A DNA stretch of 64,000 nucleotides from Megalobrama amblycephala. Lineage: Eukaryota; Chordata; Actinopteri; Cypriniformes; Xenocyprididae. How positions within the stretch are numbered: the first letter of the stretch is position 1; every line of letters begins with the position of its first letter. The position numbers and the translations under genes were made by a program. The notes beneath the pieces are model-generated. The model worked only from the letters and a program-made list of their open reading frames with translations. It searched no databases and was not told the origin of the DNA. This document shows, piece after piece, positions 23,075 through 33,484 of the stretch. Where the stretch lies: positions 75,549,741 to 75,613,740 of the forward strand of contig NC_063044.1 in NCBI RefSeq assembly GCF_018812025.1. The letters are read 5' to 3'.

Positions 23075-23571
23075 TTACTGACTATTGACCGCTAAGATCT
23101 TCAGAGAGTGAGAACAACTGAAGAATGGAAAGAGTGTGTCAGTGAAGGTGGTTGTGAATGTGTGTAGATGTGTGTTAGTTACAGGATCAGAGAATGACAC
23201 CGTTCCTCCGTCATAGTCCAGATTCACTCTCAAACAATCAAGATTCTGTTTAACAGGAAAACCACATGGTTCATCCAGTCCTTCCACATCATAATCCACA
23301 CTCCAAACATCAGTGTTGAAGAAATCACATCCCTTCCTCTGGTTTGATGCTGTAGTTACTCCAAGAATCCAGTCTGAACTCTCTTTAACCTCTATATCCC
23401 AGCAGTGTGTTCCTGAGTTAAACCCCTCTGAACCCAGAACACAGGGATAACGGTCGAATCTCTCTGGATTATCAGGAAGAGGTTGTTTGTTCCTGCTGTA
23501 TCTCACACTGGTCAGATCATCAGACAGGACGAGACGTAGATTCGCAGTATTTGGATCAAGAATGACAGGAG
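23075..23571 (-). CDS. TRIM B exon 6: complete PRY-SPRY (B30.2)
   Basis: A 497-bp exon from the acceptor (catcag) to a stop. PRY (LDPNTANLRL), then PDNPERFDRYPCVLGSEGF, HCWDIEVKESS, WILGVTTASN, LDYDGGTVSFSDP and the final strands with LFPFFSCSH. The B30.2 fold is complete, unlike TRIM A. It serves as ligand- or virus-binding surface in this family. Confidence 0.88.
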
Positions 23572-24379
23572 CTGATGAGACACAATCAACAGATGATTTT
23601 ATTATATGGAATCAATATAATGCCACATCTCTTTGCAAAAGAAAGTATTGCAAAGGAAAAAGGTATTGCAAAAAAAAAAAAAAAAGTTGTTTTGCAAATA
23701 AAAATAAATAATTGTAAAAGAAAAATAAGTAGTGCAAAAATAAAGATATAATTAACTGCAAAAATGAATAGCCAGGATATGCTGTTTATCTCATAGTGCA
23801 GTTTTATACTGTTTATTTTTATTATTGTTTTATTTCATTTTATTTGTAATTTAAAAAAAAAAAAAAAAAAATATTATTATTGTCCCCACAGCACCATTTA
23901 GTTTCAGTCTCTCTGGCTGGGATATGGCTCAAATATGTTTTATAAAGAAAGACTGAAAATGTTTCAATGTTGCATAAGGGTTAGTTAGCATATTAGCATA
24001 GCACATCAAAACAATATGATTAAAACCACATTTTCTTCCGTCGAGTTTTGGAAATAACTGTCTGTGATCTGATGTAGCTTGATGTAACAAAATGAGGAAG
24101 ATATTTACTTTTATAGTATATTGTGATAAAGGCTATATCGATTAGCATTGCATTATAAATACTCATTATTCTTATGCAAGTACCCAAGAAGATGGCTTGA
24201 ATAACAGTATAAATGAAACAAACATCACATGCCAGTGTTTCGAGCTCTGTAATACTCGTATCGCCTCATTTTGGATAAAAATTAAGAAATATTACTCCTC
24301 TTTATAGGCAATTAAAGTAAACGTGAGAATTCATCACCATTTCTCCAAAATATTCAAACTTTTGAAGTAAAAACCCTGA
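23572..24379. other. TRIM B intron, simple-sequence rich
   Basis: Several A- and T-runs (for example near 23670 and 23850) and no recognised element. Confidence 0.45.
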
Positions 24380-25745
24380 CGATGTTCAGTCATGCGCTTT
24401 TAAAACGACCATGCAAGAGTTTTTCTAAATTGATGCAGATTATTATATTTCATTTTAAAGTAATCACACAAAACACTGGGTTTGATTTGGCTGTTCTAAA
24501 GGTATGTAAAAAAAACAAATTTAACAATTATAGCGCCACCTACTGTCCGATCTACACAAAAATTGGTGTGCTTCTTTAGAGTCATATGGTGCATGTGCTC
24601 ACCTATTTTTGTGAAGTTTTGAGTTTTTGTTTAGGTTTTATAGGCTTTTGGGTATATTTAGCCACGCCCACTTTCTAAATTACCCTGTTATAGTGACCCA
24701 AAGGGTAAAATTCAACCTTTTAATGATAATTATTGTTCTAGAGAGTCCATAGAATCCTACACTAGTTTCGTTCTGATCGGGTGAAAAACCTAGGACTAGT
24801 TCGCAAAAGTAGGTTTTTCACATATTTGCGAATAATTAATGAACGATTAACAGCATTGATTAACAGCATTGGTTCTTGAGGCAAAGTTGTTCAGTATGAG
24901 GAGATCTATCAGATTATATGCATATTGTGTGGTTTTGTAAAACACCACGTGATTATCGAGGCATAAAACTTGTTAGCACCAACTTGTGGCTGATTTCTTT
25001 CAAAATTCTTACAGACCTCTAGGACCATGAGTCGAACATGCCCATCGAGTTTCGTTCCAATCGGTCTCCGTTAACCTTGTCTAATAGGTGCTCAAAATTC
25101 ATTGGCCGATGGCGGCCATGTTTTTTGAGATACGCCAATGTCCTCATAGACCATCATGCCCCCTTGGACCAAGATACTACATACCTAATTTCAAGTCAAT
25201 CGAACTAACGGTTGTGTCGTTACAGCTGTTTTCATGTTTTTTTGAAGTTATAGCGCCATTTTTTTTTTTTTTTACGTGTACCGTGTTTGGTGCAAATATC
25301 TTATTTCGTTCTTGAGTTATAGCCATTTTAGTAAAAGTAGCTCCGCCCTCATCATACTTTTTGGCAGCCCTTAGCGAACGTGAATAAAAATTTCAACTTT
25401 TTTTCATTAATTATTGATATTCAGACTCCAGAGAACATTTATGCATTGGTTTGGTTCCGATCGGGCAAAAAACCTAGGACTAGTTCGCAAAAGTAGGTTT
25501 TGGACAAAATTCAAAATGCCGGAAAAATTTGCATATCGGAAATGAAATCAGAGATATATGTTTTGTTCGTCAAGGACTCAGCTTTCCAATGATATAAGAC
25601 ACATGAGTCCGAGACAAACGGTCTATGAGTTATGAGTCATTTTGCGCTTTTGATCTCTGTAGTGCCACCTATTGGCCAATTTGGGTCATACTTTGTCAAC
25701 CTCTCCTCGATTTTTGTACTATCATCTGACAAAAAGTTTCAAGTC
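24380..25745. repeat. Cyprinid interspersed repeat with internal 0.68-kb duplication
   Basis: Long non-coding repeat of the TATAGCGCCACCTA type. A block (CCTAGGACTAGTTCGCAAAA) occurs at about 24790 and again at about 25474, spaced 684 bp, within otherwise similar context (TCCGATCGGG and TAGCGCCA words). Superfamily not recognised. Confidence 0.55.
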
Positions 25746-25762
25746 TCTAGGCCTTCTCTAGG

Positions 25763-26530
25763 CAACATTATGGACTCTAGCAAATGTTCGACAAGACGGG
25801 CCGGGGGAGCGCATCCCTCCTCCTCCGGCTCGGTATGGACGGGACGCACACTTTGTTGTTTAATCTGGTCGATTGGAGCATGTGATGCGCCAGGGGTCAG
25901 GCCTCTGCCTGGTCGGAGATGACCACCGTGGGCAGACGGAACCTCCCTGTCTCACGCGTCCCTGGTTCCCTCGTGCGGCCAGGTGGGGGTCCCTGTCCAG
26001 GTCCCTGGTTCCCTGAGTCAGCCAGGGGGGACCAAGCAAGGTCCCCTGGAGGGTTTGGTGGTGACGTTTGGAGCTCAAAGGCAGCTGTCATTTAACACAT
26101 TTAACGGTCAACTGTCATAGCAACTTGTGACATTTTTGCAAATTTATTCAACATTATGGACTTTAGCAAATGTTCGACAAGACGGGCCGAGGGAGCGCAT
26201 CCCTCCTCCTCGGGCTCGGTATGGCCAGGACACACCCTTTGTTGTTTTATCTGGTCGATTGGAGCATGTGACGCGCCAGGGGTCAGGCCTCTGCCCGGTC
26301 AGAGACAACCGCTGTGGGCAGACGGAACCTCCCCACCTCATGCGTCTCTGGTTCCCTGAGGCAGCCAGGGGGGCCAGGCCAGGTGGGGGTCCCTGCCCAG
26401 GTCCCTGGTTCCCTGAGGCAGGGTCCCCTGGAGGGTTTGGTGGTGACTTTTGGAGCTCAAAGTCAGCTGTCATTTAACGCATTTAACGGTCAACTGTCAT
26501 AGCAACTTGTGACATTTTTGCAAATTTATG
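25763..26530. repeat. Two-unit tandem duplication, about 385 bp per unit, GC-rich core
   Basis: Units 25763-26148 and 26149-26530 start CAACATTATGGACT and are very similar, with a few substitutions and one short deletion. A third unit starts at 26531 (CAACATT) and is cut at once. The core is GC-rich in an AT-rich setting and contains repeated CCTGGTTCCCTGAG words. Overlapping ORFs on both strands come from this composition and are not called as genes. Confidence 0.85.
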
Positions 26531-27250
26531 CAACATTGCAGAAAAAAAAAAAAGACAGTTCAAAAGACTTTAAATGAAAAACAAACTTTGTCAAAACACA
26601 CATTTTTAAGGCACAGAGCATTTGGCCACTTCCAGAAAAATGAATGAATGTCCACAGTCCTCTGCTGGACATATATGGTCAAAACATTTTTCTTCTATAG
26701 CTGCAATTCCTACACTTTTTCTCTCTAACCAGCAGATGCCTCTAACATTTAAACAGTATCCAGAAACAACTTATATTTAGTTTAGATCATCATTAAAGTT
26801 TTCTTTTCCATAAAAATGTAATATTTTATATGCAAGGTAATGGTTATTAAAAAAGTATATTTTATAGAACTTTGTAAAAAATTGTAACAGTAAGTGTAAA
26901 CTGGAAACAAGGAGAATATGAGGGTGAAAACTAGCAGTCCTAAGAGTCCTCCCGTGGATTAACAGGTTAAGCAAACACTGGTAATACACAATTAGTTAAC
27001 TAAATGAAACATTACATAAATAAACATTTTAATGCTAAAGTGCGCACACTCACACAGAGAAAAGGACAACAGATGCTGTTGCCTCAGAGACTACTAATAA
27101 ACACCACTGATCCCTAACTTCTTAACTTAAGCAAACGGAGGCAATACACATTTAATTAACAAAACAAAAAGGTTAGCTGAAGTGTATTGGAATGCTCAGC
27201 ATTATTCAATGATGTAATTTCAATTGAAACAGGAAGACAGGGCAATATAT
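26531..27250. other. TRIM B intron, no gene seen
   Basis: AT-rich, no recognised exon or transposon ends. Confidence 0.5.
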
Positions 27251-27377
27251 AGTAGTCAACATTTGAAGTGGATCAAAACCTTTCATCAAAGTTGTCCTAA
27301 AACCTTCTTCTTAGGACAACTTGGTTCTTAGGACAACTTTGATTAACTATTTTGATCCACTTCAAATGTTGACTACT
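27251..27377. repeat. Hairpin-forming inverted repeat
   Basis: Outer arms GTAGTCAACATTTGAAGTGG and their reverse complement are perfect over about 27 bp. Inner arms (ATCAAAGTTGTCCTAA) also pair, and a third copy of TTAGGACAACTT lies in the loop. It resembles the foldback core of a cyprinid MITE. No TTAA or 8-bp duplication is visible at its ends. Confidence 0.75.
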
Positions 27378-27580
27378 GTATATCTGTCTGTTGTGTTTAA
27401 CATAATTTCTAACGTAATTTCTGATGTAAATAATTAAGAAATTATTATTTTGAAACTCAGATTAACATGGAAAAGATGCCTTTTATCATGTCTATCAGTT
27501 TGTGTCATGAAGCACACAAACATGATTAACTCTCCACCCATCCCTCATTTCCAGCTCAGATCTTCTGCAGTCAGACTCAC

Positions 27581-27699
27581 TGTTTTGGACGATGTCCTGC
27601 ATCTTCTTCCAGACTCTGAACGGCAGGTTGCCCAAGTAATGTGGCACATGAATCAAAGCTCCAGAAGCCATCTGTGGATCCGGCTGTGAGCTCTGGACT
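27581..27699 (-). CDS. TRIM B exon 5 (119 bp)
   Basis: Same size and phase as in TRIM A. Encodes DPQMASGALIHVPHYLGNL and WKKMQDIVQN. gtgagt donor downstream. Confidence 0.85.
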
Positions 27700-27780
27700 C
27701 TGGAAGAACATTCAGGAGTCAGAACTGCAGTGGCTTTGGATCAGAACCAGAGAGACCAGAGACAGGAGCAGATCACTCAC

Positions 27781-27803
27781 CTTTCCACTGAGACTGGAAA
27801 CTC
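27781..27803 (-). CDS. TRIM B exon 4 (23-bp micro-exon)
   Basis: 23 bp with AG/GT borders, encoding EFPVSVE plus two bases. One base differs from TRIM A, changing Met to Val. Confidence 0.82.
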
Positions 27804-27880
27804 CTGCAGAACAAACACACCATTTATCATCAAGAACTCAATCAATGAACCAATGAGCAACCAATGATCTGAAATCAGAC

Positions 27881-28111
27881 CTTCAGAAAGCAGACGTCAT
27901 TGGCTTTCATCATCTCCTCCATGTCTTTGATTGTGTGTGAAAGAGCTGAGATGTGTCTGTTCATCTCCTCCAGCTTCTCCTTCATCATCTGCTTCTTCTG
28001 TTCCTCTTCCTCCCTCAGAGCAGTGATTGTAGCTTCTTCTTCATCTCTGAGAAACTGATGAAGCTTCTCAAACTGCTGTTTAATCTGACGCTCTGTGTGC
28101 TCAGCTTGAGA
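27881..28111 (-). CDS. TRIM B exon 3 (231 bp, coiled coil)
   Basis: 77 residues nearly identical to the TRIM A coiled coil, phase 0. Differences are few, suggesting recent duplication or gene conversion in this segment. Confidence 0.88.
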
Positions 28112-28153
28112 CTGAAATCAGATCACATTCACTTCAATCATCTCAATCAACAC

Positions 28154-29277
28154 ATCTGTATTTGTATCTATTTATAGAGCACTTTCCAGGCTACTCTGGA
28201 GCTCCAAAGTGCTGTACTTTGTAAGCAAAATCAATTATTAAAATACAAACCCAACAAAACACATCATTATTAATAATAGTCCTTATCAATAATAAATACT
28301 CCTGTGTAAAGTTAAAATGCCAGAGAATACAGATGTAATTTTAAACAACGCCTGAAATTACATAATGTAGGGGACAACATCTAACATTGAAGGGAAGCTT
28401 ATTCCACAATCTTGGACCAGTGACAGCAAAAGCGCGGTCTCCCTTGGATTTAAGACGTACTCTTGGGATCACCAATAAAAGTTTGTTTAAGGATATCAAC
28501 AATAAATGTGATTTATATGGCTTAATGAGCTCCACCAAATATTCTGGTGCCATTCCATATAATGCCTTAAAGACATACGTCAAGACTTGAATTGGATCCT
28601 GTAATACACTGGTAACTACTCTAATGAAGACAACAGTAGAGTAATGTGATCTGTCTTCTTAGCCTTCATAAGCATTTTGTAGCAAGTTGGAGACGTGCAA
28701 CTTATGTCTAGGTTCCAGAATAAATATCATTACAGTAATCTATCCGGGAGAAGATAAAAGCATGGATGACTTTTCTAAGTCGCTAGTTGACAGGATTGAT
28801 TTTAACTTAGCTACTGCCCTCAGATAAAAGAAACAATTCCGAACTACAGTTTTTATTTGACTGTCAAATTTTAGAGATGAATCGAAGATGACTCCTAGGT
28901 TTTTCACTCTGTCCTGCAAATGACAAGCCCATGGAATTAGTATGTCACTTTCCGCCTTGTTCAATGCTGAACGACCAAAAATCATAATTTCCATTTTATG
29001 TTCATTCAAATGAACAAGATTATCTGCCATCCAAACTTTAACTTCATAAAAACATCTATGGAGTGTAGTACAACAATCAGTACAATTAGGTTTTAGAGGC
29101 AAGTAGATCTGCGTGTCATCTGTGTCATCTAAGTGATGAGATACCATATTTTTTTAAAAATTAATCCCAATGGGAGCATATATATTAAAAACTAAATGGG
29201 GCCCAAAATGGACCCCTGGGGAACACCACTAGTAAGACGTTCCGTATGCGATGAGAAATTACCAACCATCACTTCAC
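28154..29277 (-). mobile_element. 5'-truncated LINE (Rex1/L2-like) in the TRIM B intron
   Basis: Antisense-oriented relative to the window, same strand as the TRIM. Reverse-transcriptase tail fragments occur in order on the minus strand. Near 29125-29100 there is a YxDD-like remnant (DDTQIYLPLKPN). Then come HLNEHKMEIMIFG, KNLGVIFDSSLKFDSQI and, at 28341-28583, APEYLVELIKPY and GPRLWNKLP. Several stops. Probable 8-bp duplication ATCAACAC at 28146-28153 and 29278-29285. TRIM A lacks this insertion. Confidence 0.8.
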
Positions 29278-29465
29278 ATCAACACTTCACATCATTAATA
29301 TCAGAGATAAACTCAGATACCGGCATATAACAGATCCAGAAGCAGATTGATGCTCGTTATTTACAGAAATAATAAACTGGAATCCATTATGTTAAATATA
29401 TCAGATCATAACTGTATATAGTGATCCTACAGCTGTAATGAAAATGACTGGTTCTGTTTCCTCAC

Positions 29466-29561
29466 CTTGATGTGTTGAACTGTTTTCTCAAACTCTCCTT
29501 TCATTTCTTCATTGTGTTGAAGTTTCTCTTGTAAGGACTCCAGAGCTGTATTGAGCTCCTC
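29466..29561 (-). CDS. TRIM B exon 2 (96 bp)
   Basis: 96 bp, phase 0, EELNTALESLQEKLQHNEEM, same borders as TRIM A. Confidence 0.87.
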
Positions 29562-29706
29562 CTAGAATTGACCAAAAATACAGAAAACACCAGATTACAG
29601 TTAAGAGAAGACAATACAGTGAACGATGAAAATGTTAATTTGATGCGAAAGCTCCCTTTATGACTAGTATTTATTTGATATGTGAAACAGGAGTCATTTT
29701 TCTTAC

Positions 29707-30047
29707 CTTATATGATGAAACCACTTGACTGAAGGGTCTGAATTTCTGATTGTCATGTTTCTGTGAATCTTTGCACACTAAACACACAGGCTGTTTGTCC
29801 TCCAGACAGAAGAGTATGAGTTTCTCACTGTGTAAACTGCAGATCTCCTCAGATCCTGATGAACGCCTCTCATTTCTCTCCTTCAGGAACGACTCACACA
29901 ACTTTTGTGACACCGGATTAAATGGAGGTTCATCTCCTGAGGATCTTCTCCTGCAGACAGAACACTCCTGAGTTTACTTGGTTCTCCAGAACTGTTGAAG
30001 ACACTCTTTACAGAAACTGTGACTACATGATAAAAGAACAGGAGCCT
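29707..30047 (-). CDS. TRIM B exon 1 remnant: partial RING with stop, B-box
   Basis: Frame reads [19 protein letters not shown], then a TAA (29974-29976), then [10 protein letters not shown] (one RING Cys context differs from TRIM A) and an intact B-box ([30 protein letters not shown]). The donor follows SSYK. The exon is cut upstream by the LTR at 30048. Confidence 0.85.
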
Positions 30048-30510
30048 TGTTTAGATACATTAGGTTAGGGATTTGCTAGTTAGCGTAGAAAAGATACAAC
30101 GTCTCGGACGTTTAATATTTTTCCTTCTCTATTTATTTTGTTTTAGTTAGATTTAGTCTATAACTGGATTAGAAAGATTACTTTTTGTTTTATTGCTTTC
30201 TTTAATTTGGCACGGTCTAGTATCCCTTTGTTTCTCCTCAGTTCTTAAATACTGTGAGTTTGCCGGTGTTTTGTTTTGCTCTGTAAAATTGTTTACCTCT
30301 TCTTTTCTTACCCTTTCTTTGTAAATAATCTCAACTTTAATACTTTATGTATAATTTATAATAAATTACAAGTTCACTTGTATTTCGCTCCGCCGTCTCC
30401 ATTTATCTCTCTTTTCATTTACCGGTGTTTTAAAGTGACAGCGGTCTTGACTGGCCTAATGTTTCCCTTCTTCCCTATAGATAATTAACAGCCAAGGAAG
30501 GGTCGTAACA
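30048..30510 (+). repeat. 5' LTR, 463 bp (TG...CA)
   Basis: Starts TGTTTAGATAC at the break in the TRIM B RING exon and ends CGTAACA four bases before the PBS. No second LTR is present for comparison, so the left end rests on the exon break. Confidence 0.7.
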
Positions 30511-30514
30511 TTAA

Positions 30515-30532
30515 TGGGGGCTCGTCCGGGAT
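30515..30532 (+). promoter_or_regulatory. Primer-binding site, tRNA-Pro type
   Basis: TGGGGGCTCGTCCGGGAT matches all 18 bases of the tRNA-Pro primer site known from gammaretroviruses. Here it belongs to a Gypsy-like element. Confidence 0.9.
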
Positions 30533-30866
30533 CGTTTGTTGATCCTGGAATTTTTTTTTTATAATTCAGGCCAGTTCGTGGACGTTGCTGCTGTATTATA
30601 CTGGGAGTGTAATGAGAGTTCGTACCACTGGTGTGGTAGTAGTCTTAGTATGGCAACGTTCGACGGCTGAACAGTTAGATAACTCTAAAAAAAGGATGAT
30701 TTGTTGACGGTTGCAAATCACTTTAAGATCGCAGAAGCAAAACAATCCCTTAAGAAAGATCAAGTCTATTGTGTATGACCGGTTAGTGGAGATGGATGTG
30801 CTCATTTCGCCAGAATGGGGGATACAGTGGTGTGGTTGGTACACCTGCTAGGAGTGTGAGGGACTG

Positions 30867-31235
30867 ATGCCTGCAGTGGAGGTCGAGGCCGAAGTCAGGG
30901 TGAAGTTACCTCCATTCAAACCATTCTCTCCTATGTCTACAGACTCAAAAGGAGAAGCGCAACTGAAAGTTTGTTTGATCCGCTTGCAGCTGGAAACGCA
31001 AGAGAAAGTGCAGAGACGGCAGGGTAAGTTGGATTTGCAGCTACAAATTCGCACACTAGAGATCGAGGCAGAGAAACAGGTAAAAATGCGACAGCTAGAG
31101 CTTGAAGCAATGCGAATTGAGGGGGGTTCAGCTGCACAACCAGGTCTCCCTTGTGACTCTACTCCTGCTCCTACTGTTCCTTCCGCTTCCCCGGTTCCCT
31201 CTCTCTCTCTCCTGTTTCCATTCCACCAGCAGTAA
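30867..31235 (+). pseudogene. Gypsy gag N-terminal fragment
   Basis: A 122-residue frame with a charged helical segment (LQLQIRTLEIEAEKQVKMRQ) followed by a Pro/Ser-rich stretch. Such heptad-rich Gag starts are typical for fish Gypsy elements. Capsid fragments follow in broken frames. A single zinc-knuckle remnant near 31857-31890 reads YCHKQGHLIVDC and lacks the first Cys. Confidence 0.65.
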
Positions 31236-32016
31236 CCGAGTCCTTCAATGTAAGTATATTACGTTAGTTCCACAATTTAGGGAATCAAAATTTTAGGCAC
31301 TTAATTATTTTAGTGCCTTGAGCGCATTGCTACATCCCATTGTTGGCCGAAAGAGCTTTAGGCTCTTTTATTGCAATGTTGGTTGGTTGGGAAAGTGCTA
31401 GAGGTTTTTTCGACTCTTTCTTTAGAGGACAGTTTGAAGTATGAGTCCATAAAAACAGCAATCTTAAGGGCTTAAGAACTAGTTCCAGAGGCGTATCGGC
31501 AAAGATTTAGAGGCCATAGGAAGAATTCTTCCCAGATATTCATAGAATTCACAAGAGAGAAGTGCATTATGTTTGATAAATGGCACAATGCAAGTAAAGC
31601 TCATGATTTTGATTCTTTAAAAGAATTAATTTTGCTCGAGGAATTCAAAAGGATGTTTGCCTGAGCATGTTGATGTGTAAATGAACAGAAAGTTAATTCC
31701 TTGTCACAAGCTGCTGTTCTAGCAGATGAATTAGTTCTCACTCATAAGGGTGTATTCTCTGTGATGCGTACTGAAAAGAGCCTAAATGATGGTCCATCTT
31801 AAAGTTAGAGTACTCGGGTAAAATCTGAACCTTCACAGTCAAAGGATGAAAAAGACTTTTTATTGTCACAAGCAGGGGCATTTGATCGTTGACTGTCCTG
31901 TGCTTAAGCGTAAGCAGCAGGCTCAACGTCCTAAAACTGTAGCCCTTTTAAAGACTAAGTCGCCACCTGAATTACAATCTTGTACTGATGTTTTTTGATA
32001 TAAATTACAAGTTCCT

Positions 32017-32442
32017 TTGCATCACGTGTATTTAATTTGTACATTAGTGTCAGGATTTGTGAAGGTTGGAATTCGTAATTCACTTCCAGTGAGAGGAATA
32101 ACTTTTATTTTAGGAAATGACTTGACCAGAGGTAAAGTCATGCCAGTACCAGAAGTGACTGATATTCCAAGTACATGTTTGATTTCTGATGATGTCGCTT
32201 ACCTGTATCCCGAGGTGTTTTCAGTTACACATGCTCAGTCAGCTAAGAGCAAGGAGCAAGTCGATTTGGCTAATTCATTGGTGGGGCATACATTAAAACA
32301 TGATGGGACAATCTTGGAAACTAAGGTAAATAGAGTTTCTGCACAAGATCCCAATTTGAAAACTTCTGAGTCTGTTGGGGAATTTCAGTTCCTTAGATTT
32401 GCCCATTACATATTCGCAAATTACTTCCACACAAAAGGATGA
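32017..32442 (+). pseudogene. Gypsy protease-region remnant
   Basis: Contains VRGITFILGNDLTRGKVMP, the sequence that follows the aspartic protease in fish Gypsy polyproteins. The catalytic protease motif itself was not found. The frame ends where reverse transcriptase should begin. Confidence 0.6.
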
Positions 32443-32579
32443 ATCGTCTTTACGTAAATGTTCCTCTGCTGTCCTTAGTCCTGAGATCGCTAAAAAATGA
32501 AGCACCACATATTTTTTAGATGATGATTTACTGATGCGGACTTGGAGTTCTAAAGAAGAAGATCTGGACTGAAACGTAG

Positions 32580-33350
32580 TATATCAAGTGGTAGTTCTGA
32601 GCAGATATCGTTCAAGTTTATATGCTTACCACTTGAGCATATGTTTTCTGGACATTTAGGTGTAACTAAAACTTATCAACGCATTCCTTAACATTTATTT
32701 TGGCCAGGGCTGAAACATGATGTGATTAAATTCTGTTGTACTTGTCACGTTTGCCAAATAACAGGGATTCCGAATCAGGTAATCTCACCTGTTTCACTTT
32801 TCCCTATTCCAGCTACGGGAGAAGCGTTTGAAGAAGTACTGGTCGATTATGTCGGACCTTTACCAAAGACGAAAACAGGTAATCAGCATTTGTGTACTAT
32901 GATGTTTAGAGCGACCAGATTTCCTGAAGCTGTACCGTCACGTAAAATCACAGCTACTGTCATTCTAAAGATGCTGATTAAGTTCTTCTTCACCTTTGGC
33001 CTGCCAAAAGTTATTCAAACAGGCAAAGGCACACATTTTTTGTTGCGAGTTTTTACACAAACATTGAAGTCTTTGTCCATAGAACATCGAGTTTACAGTG
33101 CATATCATCCAGAGAACCAGGGTGCACTCGAAAGGTTTTATCAAACCTTAAAAACAATGCTTCGAAAATACTGTATGTAAACTAATAAGGATTGGGATGA
33201 GGGAATTCTGTTAGTACTGTTTGCCATGCGTGAAACCATGCAGGAATCTCGCGGTTTTAGTTCAGCTGCGTTGGTTTTCAGCCACACTGTCCGAGGCCCA
33301 TTAAAGGTCCTCAAGGATAAGATGATGGAGGGTATGACGGAGACATAATC
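32580..33350 (+). pseudogene. Gypsy integrase remnant
   Basis: His pair in HMFSGHLGVTKTY, a stop, then CCTCHVCQ (zinc-binding domain). The core has Asp in VLVDYVGPLP and Glu in QGALERF. The second catalytic Asp is Gly (VIQTGKGTHF). Stops at 33178 and downstream. Inactive by several independent changes. Confidence 0.8.
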
Positions 33351-33484
33351 GTGCCATACTGTACCAGACTCAAGTGGAGACTCAAGTGGAAACACAACTG
33401 GAAGCGTGCCTTACCAATCTATGAACTGTTCAGCCTGATGATGTAAAAGTAGGCTTTGTTTCTCAGCACATAATGATAAACTAC

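Larger units (their letters stand above)
23075..30047 (-). pseudogene. TRIM copy B: same gene plan, RING destroyed, SPRY intact
   Basis: The exon set is identical to TRIM A in size and phase (RING/B-box, 96, 231, 23, 119, SPRY), so the two arose by duplication. Here the SPRY domain runs to its normal end (LKILAVNSQ). Two lesions hit the RING exon. TAA at 29974-29976 truncates the frame between the RING Cys pairs. A Gypsy LTR begins at 30048, three codons before PVLLSC, and removes the RING start and any leader. The matching intron carries a different LINE (28154-29277). Without the RING it could only make a B-box/coiled-coil/SPRY product from an internal start, as some natural TRIM regulators do; that is inference. 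Confidence 0.82.
30048..33452 (+). mobile_element. Deleted Gypsy-type LTR element with tRNA-Pro primer site
   Basis: 5' LTR 30048-30510, PBS at 30515-30532, then gag, protease and integrase remnants. Reverse transcriptase and RNase H are absent between about 32442 and 32570. The 3' LTR is missing; sequence similarity ends near 33452, next to the zinc-finger gene. Insertion interrupts the TRIM B RING exon. Confidence 0.8.

Noticed and set aside
25632..26502. Several overlapping ORFs on both strands, up to 116 codons
   Set aside because: They lie in a GC-rich tandem duplication with few stops by composition; no domain is seen.
30867..31137. Antisense ORFs over the Gypsy gag fragment as separate genes
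   Set aside because: They oppose a recognisable gag frame and have no features of their own.
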